Of a stretch of DNA of 64,000 nucleotides, positions 16,265 to 24,262 are shown piece after piece. The translations under genes were made by a program, and so were the position numbers. Below the pieces are notes generated by a model that worked only from the letters and a program-made list of their open reading frames with translations, was not told where the DNA came from and did not search any database. This DNA is from Mycobacterium sp. UM_CSW (lineage in GTDB: Bacteria > Actinomycetota > Actinomycetes > Mycobacteriales > Mycobacteriaceae), in assembly GCF_000455205.1 (NCBI RefSeq), contig NZ_AUWQ01000038.1, forward strand, positions 1 to 64,000. Reading direction: 5' to 3'. The stretch's first letter is position 1; the number at the start of each line of letters is the position of its first letter.

Positions 16265-17477
16265 GGACCCGCGCGGCGCGGTCCAGGCTCTGGTCGATCA
16301 GACGGTCGGCGGCACCGAAATAGGTTGCCGACGGGGCCTCGCCCGCCAGCTCCGCGATCGCACGCTGCTCGCCGTAAACGTCTGCCAGGCGCAGGTTTTC
16401 GGCCATCCGCGCAGAATGCACCTGAAGCCCGGCCAGCAGTTCGCCGCACTGCGAACCCGCGACCACGGTCCGTCGGGTCAGCGTGCGCAGGGTGTCCCAT
16501 TCGGCGTGCCAGGAGCCGTCGGGCCGTTCGTCGTTGGCCAGCGCGGCGGCGGTGTGCAGCGTCGAGGCCAACTGCGGCGCCGTGACGGCGGCCCGCCGGA
16601 TCAGGATGGACAGCACCGGGTTGCGCTTGTGCGGCATCGACGACGACCCGCCGCGGTTTTCGCCCGCCGGCTCGCCCAGTTCGCCGATCTCCGGGCGGGC
16701 CAGGGTGACGACGTCCGATGCGATGCGGCCCCAGGCGTCGGTGCACCCGACGAAGGCATCCCCCGCCGCGGTGACCGGCGTTCGCGTCGTGTGCCATGGC
16801 GACCGGTCGCTCAACCCCAAAGACGTTGCAACGCTTTGCGCCAGGCGATCGGAGACCGCCGACGGGTCCGCAGCGCCCCCGATCAGCGTCGCCAGCTCTG
16901 TGGTCGCGGCCCGCGTTCCGGCGGCGCCGCCGACCTGAATGGGGGTGACCAGCCCGGCGATCCGCTCGTGGGCGTCGACGACCCCGTCCAGCCAGCGCGC
17001 CGCCTTGGCGCCGAATGTGGTGGGCGCCGCGTGCTGGGTGAGGGTGCGGGCCACCATGGGCGTGCCCCGGTGCGCCGCGGCGAGGTCCGACAGCGTCGAA
17101 ACCTGCTGCCTCAGTTCGGATGTCAGGGCGTCGGCGGCGGCGCGCACGCCCAGCATCAGGGCGGTGTCGAGAACATCCTGGCTGGTGAGGCCGCGGTGGA
17201 TCCACGGCGCGATGGCCGGGGTGGCCCGCCCGCGCAGCAGGTCGACCAGGCCGATGACCGGGTTGCCGCCACCCTCGTCGCCGGCCGCGAGCGACTCGCC
17301 GTCGCCGTCCCGCAGCAGGGCCGCCAGGTCGGCCCCGGCGCATTCGCGGGGCGCCAGGCCGGCGGCGGTCAGCGCTGCCAGCCAGGCGGATTCCACCGTG
17401 ACCATCGCGTCCAGCAGCGCGGCGTCCGTCATGTGCGTCCCCGCCCGCTGGTCGCCGGGCCACAGCAGGTTGGTCAT
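16251..17477 (-). CDS. pcaB: 3-carboxy-cis,cis-muconate cycloisomerase
   Basis: A 408-residue enzyme of the fumarase/argininosuccinate lyase superfamily. The signature GGSSSMPHKRNPVLS is present at about residue 270, together with RGLTSQDVLDTALML and ARTLTQHAAPTTFG. PcaB converts 3-carboxymuconate, the product of protocatechuate 3,4-dioxygenase, to 4-carboxymuconolactone. ATG 17477 overlaps the pcaG stop (ATGA), so pcaH-pcaG-pcaB are translationally coupled. The further pathway genes pcaC/D/L, pcaI/J and pcaF are not in this window. Confidence 0.92.
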   Translation of the reverse strand: MTNLLWPGDQRAGTHMTDAALLDAMVTVESAWLAALTAAGLAPRECAGADLAALLRDGDGESLAAGDEGGGNPVIGLVDLLRGRATPAIAPWIHRGLTSQDVLDTALMLGVRAAADALTSELRQQVSTLSDLAAAHRGTPMVARTLTQHAAPTTFGAKAARWLDGVVDAHERIAGLVTPIQVGGAAGTRAATTELATLIGGAADPSAVSDRLAQSVATSLGLSDRSPWHTTRTPVTAAGDAFVGCTDAWGRIASDVVTLARPEIGELGEPAGENRGGSSSMPHKRNPVLSILIRRAAVTAPQLASTLHTAAALANDERPDGSWHAEWDTLRTLTRRTVVAGSQCGELLAGLQVHSARMAENLRLADVYGEQRAIAELAGEAPSATYFGAADRLIDQSLDRAARVLKNR

Positions 17478-17992
17478 CGCCGGTACTCCAGGAACACGGT
17501 CTCGTTGGGGCCCTGCAGGTGGATGTCGAAACGGTATCCCGCGCAGCCGGTTTCGGGGACGCATACCAGGCCGGCCACCGCCGCATCGCCGTGCGGCAGG
17601 TACGCGCGGGTGAACAGTCGATCCAGCAGGCCGCGCGCGAAGACGGCGAGCGCGAAGAACGGTGCACGCCCCGGTGCGCCCGGGCCGGGCGCCACGGTGG
17701 TGAACGAGTACTGGCCCGCGGCGTCGGTCGCACACCGGCCCCACCCGGTGAACGATGTTTCGTCGCGCCGCAGGGAACCGGCCAGCCGCGGGATCTGGCC
17801 GGCGCCGTCGGCCTGCCACAGTTCGACCAGCGCGTCCGGCACCGCTTGGGCGGCGCCGTCGTAGACCGTGCCGTGCAGCCGTACCGCCTGCGGATGTCCG
17901 TCGCCGACCAGCTGGCTGCCACCGGGATACGGCAGGCCCAGCCCGAGGAACGGCCCGACGGTTTGCCCTGGGGTGCAGGCGAATTCAGCCAT
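17474..17992 (-). CDS. pcaG: Protocatechuate 3,4-dioxygenase, alpha subunit
   Basis: A 172-residue intradiol dioxygenase alpha subunit. It shows TPGQTVGPFLGLGLPY at the start, then VRLHGTVYDGAAQAVPDALVELWQADGAG and GWGRCATDAAGQYSF. The C-terminal half lacks the full Tyr/Tyr/His/His iron-ligand set seen in the beta subunit, as expected for PcaG. It overlaps pcaH by 8 bp and pcaB by 4 bp. With PcaH it forms the Fe(III) enzyme that cleaves protocatechuate. Confidence 0.92.
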   Translation of the reverse strand: MAEFACTPGQTVGPFLGLGLPYPGGSQLVGDGHPQAVRLHGTVYDGAAQAVPDALVELWQADGAGQIPRLAGSLRRDETSFTGWGRCATDAAGQYSFTTVAPGPGAPGRAPFFALAVFARGLLDRLFTRAYLPHGDAAVAGLVCVPETGCAGYRFDIHLQGPNETVFLEYRR

Positions 17993-18740
17993 CGTCGGTC
18001 CGGGTCCGGCGGGCGCCGCAGAGCACGATGTCCCAGCGGTAGCCGGTGGCGTACTCGGGCTGGGTGAGGTCGTGGTCGTAGCGGGCGATCAGCCGCGCCC
18101 GGGCGGCGGGATCGGGGATCGATTGGAAGATCGGGTCCAGGTCGAACAGCGGGTCGCCCGGGAAGTACATCTGGGTGATCAGGCGTTGCGTGAAAGCCGT
18201 TCCGAATATCGAGAAGTGGATGTGCGCCGGGCGCCAGGCGTTGCGGTGGTTGCGCCACGGGTAGGGGCCGGGCTTGATGGTCAGGAAGCGGTACGACCCG
18301 TCGGGTCCGGTGAGGCAACGGCCGGCGCCGACGAAGTTCGGATCCAGCGGCGCCGGGTGCTGGTCGACCGGGTGGCAGTAGCGGCCCGCAGCGTTGGCCT
18401 GCCAGATCTCGATCAGCTGGCCCGCCACCGGCCTGCCGGCGTCGTCGAGCACCCGCCCCGCCACGACGATCCGCTCCCCGATCGGCTCACCGGGATGGCC
18501 GGCGGTCAGGTCGGCGTCACGCGGGTCGACATCGCGGCCGCCGAAGCACGGCGCGTGGCGCTCGAGCCCCTCGGGGTCGACGAGCAGCGCGGGCCGGTTC
18601 GGATGGCGCAGCGCGGTGCTGCGATAGGGCGGGTAGTCGAGCTGCGGCCGGGCCGGATCCGCGACCGTCTCGGCGGCGCTCGCGATCGCGGCCATCTCCG
18701 CCGTGATGTCGTCCTGGGACGCGACATCCTCGGCGCTCAT
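17985..18740 (-). CDS. pcaH: Protocatechuate 3,4-dioxygenase, beta subunit
   Basis: A 251-residue catalytic subunit. An N-terminal intradiol-dioxygenase segment precedes the core: GRVLDDAGRPVAGQLIEIWQ, AAGRYCHPVDQ (iron-ligand Tyr) and YPWRNHRNAWRPAHIHFSIFG (Tyr plus the two His ligands). LITQMYFPGDPL near the end is also characteristic. It is the first gene of pcaHGB, divergent from the ring-hydroxylating dioxygenase operon. The 206-bp intergenic region between them holds two palindromes. Confidence 0.93.
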   Translation of the reverse strand: MSAEDVASQDDITAEMAAIASAAETVADPARPQLDYPPYRSTALRHPNRPALLVDPEGLERHAPCFGGRDVDPRDADLTAGHPGEPIGERIVVAGRVLDDAGRPVAGQLIEIWQANAAGRYCHPVDQHPAPLDPNFVGAGRCLTGPDGSYRFLTIKPGPYPWRNHRNAWRPAHIHFSIFGTAFTQRLITQMYFPGDPLFDLDPIFQSIPDPAARARLIARYDHDLTQPEYATGYRWDIVLCGARRTRTDDG

Positions 18741-18812
18741 GAGCCGTGAGGCTACTCCCGATTTCGCCGGCGACTCCAGACGCCCGTTGCGAGCTTTCCG
18801 CCCCGCGAGCGC

Positions 18813-18834
18813 GCGTGTCGGTACGCCGACACGC
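18813..18834. promoter_or_regulatory. Perfect 9-bp hairpin/palindrome in pcaH-dioxygenase intergenic region
   Basis: GCGTGTCGG-TACG-CCGACACGC forms a 9-bp perfect stem with a 4-nt loop. There is no T-run after it, so it is not a classical terminator. It lies 72 bp before the pcaH start and could be an operator or an mRNA-leader hairpin. Confidence 0.45.
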
Positions 18835-18915
18835 CGTTGGGACCGGCATTTTGCGCGCCCTCGATAGCGAGGTTCGGGGATTGACCAGGCGGGCGAGGTG
18901 CGGGATTCTATTCAG

Positions 18916-18930
18916 CAGAAATTATTTCTG
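18916..18930. promoter_or_regulatory. 15-bp palindromic operator candidate upstream of dioxygenase operon
   Basis: CAGAAAT-T-ATTTCTG is a perfect 7+1+7 palindrome, flanked by the direct repeats TTCAGCAGA and GAACAGCAGA, ending 16 bp before the GTG start at 18947. IclR-family regulators bind palindromes of about this length in aromatic-catabolism promoters, and an IclR gene lies at 23436-24236. Assignment to that regulator is inference. Confidence 0.5.
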
Positions 18931-18946
18931 AACAGCAGAGGGCCGC

Positions 18947-20272
18947 GTGACCGATCTTCGTTGCGTTTTCGACAACGTCCGGCGCGGGATGATCCCCGCC
19001 CACATCTACAACGACACCGAGCTGTTCGCACTGGAAAAGGAGCGCCTCTTCGGCCGGGCATGGACGTTCGTGGGCCACGAATCGGAAGTTCCGCACGACG
19101 GCGACTACCTGGTGCGCCGGGTTCTCGACGACTCGTTCATCATCGCCAATTCGGCCGGCGTCATCCGCGCGATGTTCAACATGTGCCGGCATCGCGGGAT
19201 GCAGGTGTGCCGCGCGGAGCTGGGCAACGCCTCCAACTTTCGCTGCCCGTACCACGGCTGGTCGTATCGCAACGACGGCCGGCTGATCGGGCTGCCATTT
19301 CACCGCGAGGCCTACGGCGGCGAGGACGGACTCGCGCGGGACGGCCAAAGCCTGCTCCCCGCACCGAATTTCGCGAGCTACAACGGGTTGATGTTCATCA
19401 GCATGGACCCGGCGGCCGACCCGCTGGAGGATTTCCTCGGCGACTTCCGGTTCTACCTGGACTTCTACACCAAGCAGAGCCCGGCCGGCCTGGAGGTGCG
19501 GGGGCCGCAGCGCTGGCGCATCAAGGCGAACTGGAAGATCGGCGCCGAGAACTTCGCCGGCGACATGTACCACACGCCGCACACGCACGCGTCGATCGTC
19601 GACATCGGCCTGTTTCGCGAGCCAAAAGCCCAGAAGCGCAAGGACGGAGCGACGTACTGGGCGCATCGCGGCGGCGGGACCACCTACAAGCTTCCGCCCG
19701 GTGACTTCGGGGAACGCATGCGCTACGTCGGCTACCCCGACGAGATGATCGGCCGCATCAGGGACGCCTGGACACCCCGGCAGCAGCGGGTGGTCGGCGA
19801 GGACGGGTTCATGATCTCCGCGGCCACCTGCTTTCCCAATCTCAGCTTCGTGCACAACTGGCCAAAAGTACGTGACAGCCAAGATGATCAGGTGTTGCCC
19901 TTCATCTCGATCCGGTTGTGGCAGCCGATCAGCGAGAACGAAACCGAGGTGTGTTCCTGGTTCGCGGTGGACTCCGCCGCACCCGAGCAGTTCAAGAAGG
20001 ACTCCTACAAGGCCTATTTGATGTGCTTCGGGTCGACGGGCATGTTCGAGCAGGACGACGTGGAGAACTGGGTGTCGCTGACCACCACCGCGGGCGGCTC
20101 GATGGCGCGGCGGCTGCTGCTGAACAGCCGGATGGGACTGCTCGGCGACGACAGTCCCGTCGTTGCGGCCCTGCCCCCCGACGCCTTCCACGGGCCCGGG
20201 CGCGCTCAGGTCGGCTACAACGAGCACAATCAGCGCGAATTGCTCAAGCTGTGGGCGGACTACCTTCAATGA
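18947..20272 (+). CDS. Rieske ring-hydroxylating dioxygenase, alpha subunit (phthalate 3,4-dioxygenase-like)
   Basis: A 441-residue oxygenase large subunit. The Rieske [2Fe-2S] ligands are visible as CRHRG and CPYHGWSY (about residues 84-106). The mononuclear iron site is in ENFAGDMYHTPHTH (His/His) with a distal Asp in the catalytic domain. It starts at GTG 18947 and overlaps the beta-subunit gene by ATGA. The downstream dehydrogenase and class II aldolase-type decarboxylase, with pcaHGB opposite, favour an aromatic dicarboxylate such as o-phthalate as substrate. No ferredoxin or reductase gene is present in the window, so electron transfer must come from elsewhere. Confidence 0.88.
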   Translation: MTDLRCVFDNVRRGMIPAHIYNDTELFALEKERLFGRAWTFVGHESEVPHDGDYLVRRVLDDSFIIANSAGVIRAMFNMCRHRGMQVCRAELGNASNFRCPYHGWSYRNDGRLIGLPFHREAYGGEDGLARDGQSLLPAPNFASYNGLMFISMDPAADPLEDFLGDFRFYLDFYTKQSPAGLEVRGPQRWRIKANWKIGAENFAGDMYHTPHTHASIVDIGLFREPKAQKRKDGATYWAHRGGGTTYKLPPGDFGERMRYVGYPDEMIGRIRDAWTPRQQRVVGEDGFMISAATCFPNLSFVHNWPKVRDSQDDQVLPFISIRLWQPISENETEVCSWFAVDSAAPEQFKKDSYKAYLMCFGSTGMFEQDDVENWVSLTTTAGGSMARRLLLNSRMGLLGDDSPVVAALPPDAFHGPGRAQVGYNEHNQRELLKLWADYLQ

Positions 20273-20787
20273 GAAAACCATTACCGTTCAACCACATTCG
20301 ACACCACCAGGCGCATCAGTTCCTGGTCGACGAGGCCTACCTGCTGGACGCCCAGCGCTACGACGCGTGGCTGGACACGCTCACCGACGACGTCCGCTAC
20401 GTCATGCCGGTCCGGGTCACGACGGCGCGCGGCGCCGGGTTCGACACGTCACCCGGCATGGCGCACTTCGACGAAGACAAGTACTCCCTGAGCCAGCGGG
20501 CGGCCCGCTTCGCCACCGAGCACGCCTGGACCGAGGACCCGCCGTCGCGGCTGCGCCACTTCATCACCAACGTGCGCGCCTTCGAGGGTGACGACGACAC
20601 ACACCTCGTCGTCGAGTCGGCCGAGCTGCTCTTCCGCAGCCGGGGCGACGTCAACGAGAGCGCGCTGGTGTCGTGTGGGCGCGAGGACCTGCTGCGCTGG
20701 TGCGGCGATCGCTGGAAGCTGGCCCGCCGCAACATCTTTGTCGACGAGTCGGTGTTGCGGATGCAGAACCTGGCGGTGTTCCTGTGA
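20269..20787 (+). CDS. Ring-hydroxylating dioxygenase, beta subunit
   Basis: A 172-residue small subunit with the cystatin-like fold of the aromatic-ring-hydroxylating dioxygenase beta family: HHQAHQFLVDEAYLLDAQRYDAWLDTL, YVMPVRVT, RLRHFITNVRA, and the C-terminal WKLARRNIFVDESVLRMQNLAVFL (given in parts). It stabilises the alpha3beta3 oxygenase. ATG 20269 overlaps the alpha stop (ATGA), and its own stop overlaps the next GTG (GTGA). Confidence 0.88.
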   Translation: MRKPLPFNHIRHHQAHQFLVDEAYLLDAQRYDAWLDTLTDDVRYVMPVRVTTARGAGFDTSPGMAHFDEDKYSLSQRAARFATEHAWTEDPPSRLRHFITNVRAFEGDDDTHLVVESAELLFRSRGDVNESALVSCGREDLLRWCGDRWKLARRNIFVDESVLRMQNLAVFL

Positions 20788-21011
20788 GCGAAGCCATCAC
20801 GATAGCCAACGAGTTCACCGAGGTGGTGATCCAGCGGATCGACACCCGCAACGGGTCGCGGCTGCTGATCAGCGCGCCCAAGACCGGACGCTCGATCTCC
20901 CTCGACGCGCTCGAGATCGAGGCGCTGACCCGGCAGAACACCCGTACGCTGGCGGCCATGGTCGGCAATCCCGATGGTCCGCTGCTGCCCGACGAACCGG
21001 ACCAGCCGTGA
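20784..21011 (+). CDS. Small conserved protein between dioxygenase and dehydrogenase genes, 75 aa
   Basis: A 75-residue protein (MSEAITIANEFTEVVIQRID ...) with no cysteine, so it is not a ferredoxin despite its place in the operon. It starts at GTG 20784 overlapping the beta stop, and its TGA overlaps the next GTG, so translation is coupled on both sides. The middle (RLLISAPKTGRSISLDALEIEALTRQ) suggests a small alpha/beta fold with a helical tail. Similar small ORFs accompany some actinobacterial dioxygenase operons and are sometimes labelled dihydrodiol dehydrogenase, a label the sequence does not support. Confidence 0.8.
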   Translation: MSEAITIANEFTEVVIQRIDTRNGSRLLISAPKTGRSISLDALEIEALTRQNTRTLAAMVGNPDGPLLPDEPDQP

Positions 21012-21802
21012 CGGCCTGGCTCGAGGGCAAGCGGGCGCTGGTGGTGGGCGCCGGCTCGGGGATCGGCCGGGCCGTGGTCGACGCGTTTCGCGCCGAGGGC
21101 GCCAAAGTCGCCGTACTGGAACGGGATTCCGACAAGTGCGAGCGGTTGCGGCGGGAGTCGCCCGACGTGCCGGTGGTCGAGGGCGACGCCGTCACCCGCG
21201 AGGCCAACGAGCGCGCCGTCGCCGCGGCGGTGGATGAATTCGGCGGGCTGGACACGCTGATCAACTGCGTCGGAATCTTCGATTTCTACCGGGGTGTCGG
21301 CGACATCGACGCGGCTGACCTGTCGGGCGCGTTCAACGAGATGTTCCGCACCAACGTGTTGAGCCACCTGCAGTCGGTCAAGGCGGCGCTCCCCGCGCTC
21401 CGGTCAGCGAGCGGGTCGTCGATCGTGTTGACCGAGTCGGTGTCGTCCTACTACCCCGGGCGGGGCGGCGCGCTGTACGTGTCGTCGAAGTTCGCCGTTC
21501 GCGGGCTCGTGGCGACGCTGGCTCACGAACTGGCACCGCAGATTCGGGTCAACGGGGTAGCGCCGGGCGGCACGCTGAACACCGACCTGCGCGGCCTCGC
21601 CAGCCTGGGGCTCGACGGCGTGCGCCTCGACGACACCCCCGACCGGGCGCGCGACGTGGCGGCGCGCAGCCCCCTCGGCGTCGCTCTCACCGGCGGGGAC
21701 CACGCCTGGAGCTTCGTGTTCCTGGCGTCGGACCGCTCCCGCGGCATCACCGGCGAAACCGTCCATCCCGACGGCGGATTCGGGCTGGGCAAACCACGAT
21801 GA
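21008..21802 (+). CDS. Short-chain dehydrogenase, cis-dihydrodiol dehydrogenase (BphB/PhtB type)
   Basis: A 264-residue SDR. The NAD-binding motif is GAGSGIGRAVVDAF. The active site has Ser in TESVSSYYPG and YVSSK (YxxxK). IRVNGVAPGGTLNTDLRG is the substrate-loop region typical of the BphB/NahB/PhtB dihydrodiol dehydrogenase branch. It would re-aromatise the cis-dihydrodiol made by the dioxygenase, giving a catechol such as 3,4-dihydroxyphthalate. GTG 21008 and the final ATGA couple it to its neighbours. Confidence 0.85.
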   Translation: MTAWLEGKRALVVGAGSGIGRAVVDAFRAEGAKVAVLERDSDKCERLRRESPDVPVVEGDAVTREANERAVAAAVDEFGGLDTLINCVGIFDFYRGVGDIDAADLSGAFNEMFRTNVLSHLQSVKAALPALRSASGSSIVLTESVSSYYPGRGGALYVSSKFAVRGLVATLAHELAPQIRVNGVAPGGTLNTDLRGLASLGLDGVRLDDTPDRARDVAARSPLGVALTGGDHAWSFVFLASDRSRGITGETVHPDGGFGLGKPR

Positions 21803-22524
21803 ACTTGGCTGAGGAACGCGAGCTGGTGGCGCAGGGCTGCCGCGTCGCGGCGGCGCGCGGCTTGGTCGACGGCATCCTCGGCCACCTGAGCCTGCGCGTC
21901 GACGACGAGCGCCTGCTCGTCCGCTGCCGCAGCGACACCGACACCGGGGTGGCGTTCACCCGCCCCAGCGACATTCGGCTCGTCAAATTCGACGGAACCG
22001 CGGGCGCCGCAGGCGAACTCGACGGCTACCGCGTCCCGAACGAGCTGCCCATCCACGTCGAAACCATGCGCGCCGATCCCGGGCACCGGGCCGTCGCGCA
22101 CCTGCACCCGCCCGCCGTCGTCGCCGCCGACCTCGCCGGTATCGCGCTGAGGCCGGTCTACGGGGCCTACGACATCCCCGGCGCGTGGCTGGCGCGCGGC
22201 GGCGTGCCCGTCTACGAGCGCGCGGTGCTGATCCGAAACTCCAAGCTGGGCAAGGAAATGGTCGAGGCGATGCGCGGTCGGCCGGTGGTGATCCTGCGCG
22301 GCCACGGGATCACGAGCGCCGCCAACACAATTCAACAGGCGGTGCTGCAGGCGATCAGCCTCGACTCGCTGGCGCGGATGGCGTTGCGAGTGCGCGCGGC
22401 CGGCGGCACGCTGCGGGACATCGACGACGCCGACTGGGACGACCTCCCGGACCTGGGCCCGGGCTTGCACACCGACGCGGCCTGGCGACACGAGATCGCG
22501 CGGTTGGGCGAAGTCACAGGTTGA
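21799..22524 (+). CDS. Class II aldolase/adducin family decarboxylase (3,4-dihydroxyphthalate decarboxylase-like)
   Basis: A 241-residue class II aldolase/adducin-fold protein. The metal-binding His residues are visible in VAHLHPPAVVAADL (HxH) and RGHGITSAANTIQQAV. Arthrobacter PhtC, which removes a carboxyl from 3,4-dihydroxyphthalate to give protocatechuate, belongs to this family. Since pcaHGB lies next door, this is the best functional guess, but other hydroxyacid decarboxylases or aldolases share the fold. ATG 21799 overlaps the dehydrogenase stop. Confidence 0.82.
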   Translation: MNLAEERELVAQGCRVAAARGLVDGILGHLSLRVDDERLLVRCRSDTDTGVAFTRPSDIRLVKFDGTAGAAGELDGYRVPNELPIHVETMRADPGHRAVAHLHPPAVVAADLAGIALRPVYGAYDIPGAWLARGGVPVYERAVLIRNSKLGKEMVEAMRGRPVVILRGHGITSAANTIQQAVLQAISLDSLARMALRVRAAGGTLRDIDDADWDDLPDLGPGLHTDAAWRHEIARLGEVTG

Positions 22525-22579
22525 TATCGGGCGCGCGCCCTGCCCGGATCGCGGCGGCGGCGGGCTTAACCTAGCCGAC

Positions 22580-23428
22580 GTGAGCGAACTGGACCGGAGG
22601 CGCTTCCTGGTCGCGGTGGCCGCTACGGTGGCGGTCACCGGGATCTCGTGGTGCTCAGACACCGGGCCCAAGGAGACGGTGGCACGCGCCGAGGTTCCCG
22701 GGCCCGCGCCGACCCCCGCCGCCCCGCCCCTGCCGCCGCTGCTGTCGCCCCCCGACCGTGCCGCGCGGGTAACGCTGCCCGGCGGCGCGGTGCTGAGCAA
22801 GCTTCCCGGCGACGGTGACCTGCTGGCCTGGACGGTCGACGACGGCGTCGACACCGATGTGGTCCGGCTCTATACGGAATTCGCCAGGGACACCGGCGTG
22901 CGGCTCACCTATTTCGTCACCGGCTCCTATCGGTCGTGGACCGACAACGCCGAGGTGCTTCGCCCGCTCGTCGAATCCGGGCAGATCCAGCTGGCGAACC
23001 ACACCTGGTCGCATCCGGACCTGACGAAACTCACGCCGAACCAGGTGGCCGACGAGCTCGGTCGCACCGATCAGTTCCTGCGCAGCACCTACGGCGTGGA
23101 TGCCACCCCGTACTTCCGGCCGCCCTACGGCCACCACAACGCCGTGGTGGACGCGGTGGCCGCCGATCTCGGCTACCAGGTGCCCACGCTGTGGTCCGGG
23201 GACCTGCGCGATTCGGCGCTGCTGTCCGAAGACCAGATCGTCAAGTTGGCCGACCTGTCCTTCACGCGGCAGAACATCGTGATCGGTCACCTCAACCACG
23301 CCCCGGTCACCCACGTTTACAAGCAGCTGGTGGACATCATCCGGGCCCGCAGGCTGCGCACGGTGACGCTCAACGACGTCTTCCTGAAGCCCGAAATCCC
23401 GCACCGCACAGCGCGTTTCGCTGGCTAA
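22580..23428 (+). CDS. Exported polysaccharide deacetylase (NodB fold), probable Tat substrate
   Basis: A 282-residue protein. The N terminus has a twin-arginine segment DRRRFLVAVAATVAVTGISWC, suggesting Tat export with possible lipidation at Cys. A Pro-rich linker follows. The NodB domain (about 85-275) shows WTVDDGVDTD (catalytic Asp region), NHTWSHPDL (HxxxH metal site) and FRPPYGHHN. Such enzymes remove acetyl groups from cell-wall sugars or act on related amides. GTG 22580 is the start. It is not obviously part of the catabolic operon, which ends 55 bp earlier. Confidence 0.85.
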   Translation: MSELDRRRFLVAVAATVAVTGISWCSDTGPKETVARAEVPGPAPTPAAPPLPPLLSPPDRAARVTLPGGAVLSKLPGDGDLLAWTVDDGVDTDVVRLYTEFARDTGVRLTYFVTGSYRSWTDNAEVLRPLVESGQIQLANHTWSHPDLTKLTPNQVADELGRTDQFLRSTYGVDATPYFRPPYGHHNAVVDAVAADLGYQVPTLWSGDLRDSALLSEDQIVKLADLSFTRQNIVIGHLNHAPVTHVYKQLVDIIRARRLRTVTLNDVFLKPEIPHRTARFAG

Positions 23429-23435
23429 CTCAGTC

Positions 23436-24236
23436 TCAGCCGATCTGATCGCCAATCTCCTTGGCCGCCTTGACAAGAGCGGCCACCACCGATGGGTAGC
23501 GGTCGCCGTCGAGCCGGTCCTGCGGCGCGGCGGCGTTGAGCGCGAGCCGCACGCCCGGCGCCCGCGTCGGGATCGGCACCGCGACCGAGGCGACACCGTC
23601 CTCGCTCTCCTCGCGGTTGATGGCATAGCCCCGCTCGCGGATGCGCGACAGCTCGGCCTCCAGCTCGGTGCGGCTGCCGATCGAATGCGAGGTGACCCGT
23701 TCCAGCTCTTCGTTCGGAAACAGCTGACGCAGTTCGTGTTCGGGCAGCTGGGCGAGCATCACCTTGCCGGTCGAGGTGCAGTGTGCCGGCATGGTGCGCC
23801 CCAGCCGGGACGCCACCCGGACCGCCGCCGGACCCTCGGTGGCGGCGACGAAGTGGACGTCGGCGCCGTCAAGCATCCCGACGTGAATCGATTCGCGCAG
23901 TTGCTCGCTCAGCGCACGCATGATCGGCGCGGCGGACCGCTGGATGTCGAGCCGGCCGAAGACCGCGAACGCGACGCCGGTGAGCGAGGGACCCGGCAGG
24001 TACGCCTTGGAGATTGGGTCTTGGCGCACGAAGCCGCGGTAGGCCAGCATTGCCAGCAGCCGGTGCGCGGTCGACGGCGCGACACCCAGGTATCGGGTGG
24101 CCTCGCTCAGCCGGATCTCAGGCCGCTCCCCCAGCAACAGCAGCAGCTTCAGCGCGTTGTCGACCGACTCGATCGGGTACTGCGGCGCAAGCGGTTCGGC
24201 GGACGGCTCGCTTCCGGCCGGTTGCCTGCTGCTCAT
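23436..24236 (-). CDS. IclR-family transcriptional regulator
   Basis: A 266-residue IclR regulator. The HTH spans about 25-75 (LSEATRYLGVAPSTAHRLLA). The effector domain follows, with IHVGMLDGADVHFVAA, PAHCTSTGKVMLAQLP and YAINREESEDGVASVAVPI, which are classical IclR blocks. A longer upstream ORF in the same frame is spurious; ATG 24236 fits family length. IclR proteins commonly control protocatechuate and phthalate operons, so it is the natural candidate regulator for pcaHGB and the dioxygenase operon. It is convergent with the deacetylase. Confidence 0.88.
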   Translation of the reverse strand: MSSRQPAGSEPSAEPLAPQYPIESVDNALKLLLLLGERPEIRLSEATRYLGVAPSTAHRLLAMLAYRGFVRQDPISKAYLPGPSLTGVAFAVFGRLDIQRSAAPIMRALSEQLRESIHVGMLDGADVHFVAATEGPAAVRVASRLGRTMPAHCTSTGKVMLAQLPEHELRQLFPNEELERVTSHSIGSRTELEAELSRIRERGYAINREESEDGVASVAVPIPTRAPGVRLALNAAAPQDRLDGDRYPSVVAALVKAAKEIGDQIG

Positions 24237-24262
24237 GGCAGTGACGGTACTCGGGACGCGAT

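Noticed and set aside
20784-21011. Ferredoxin for the dioxygenase
   Set aside because: The protein contains no cysteine, so it cannot bind an Fe-S cluster.
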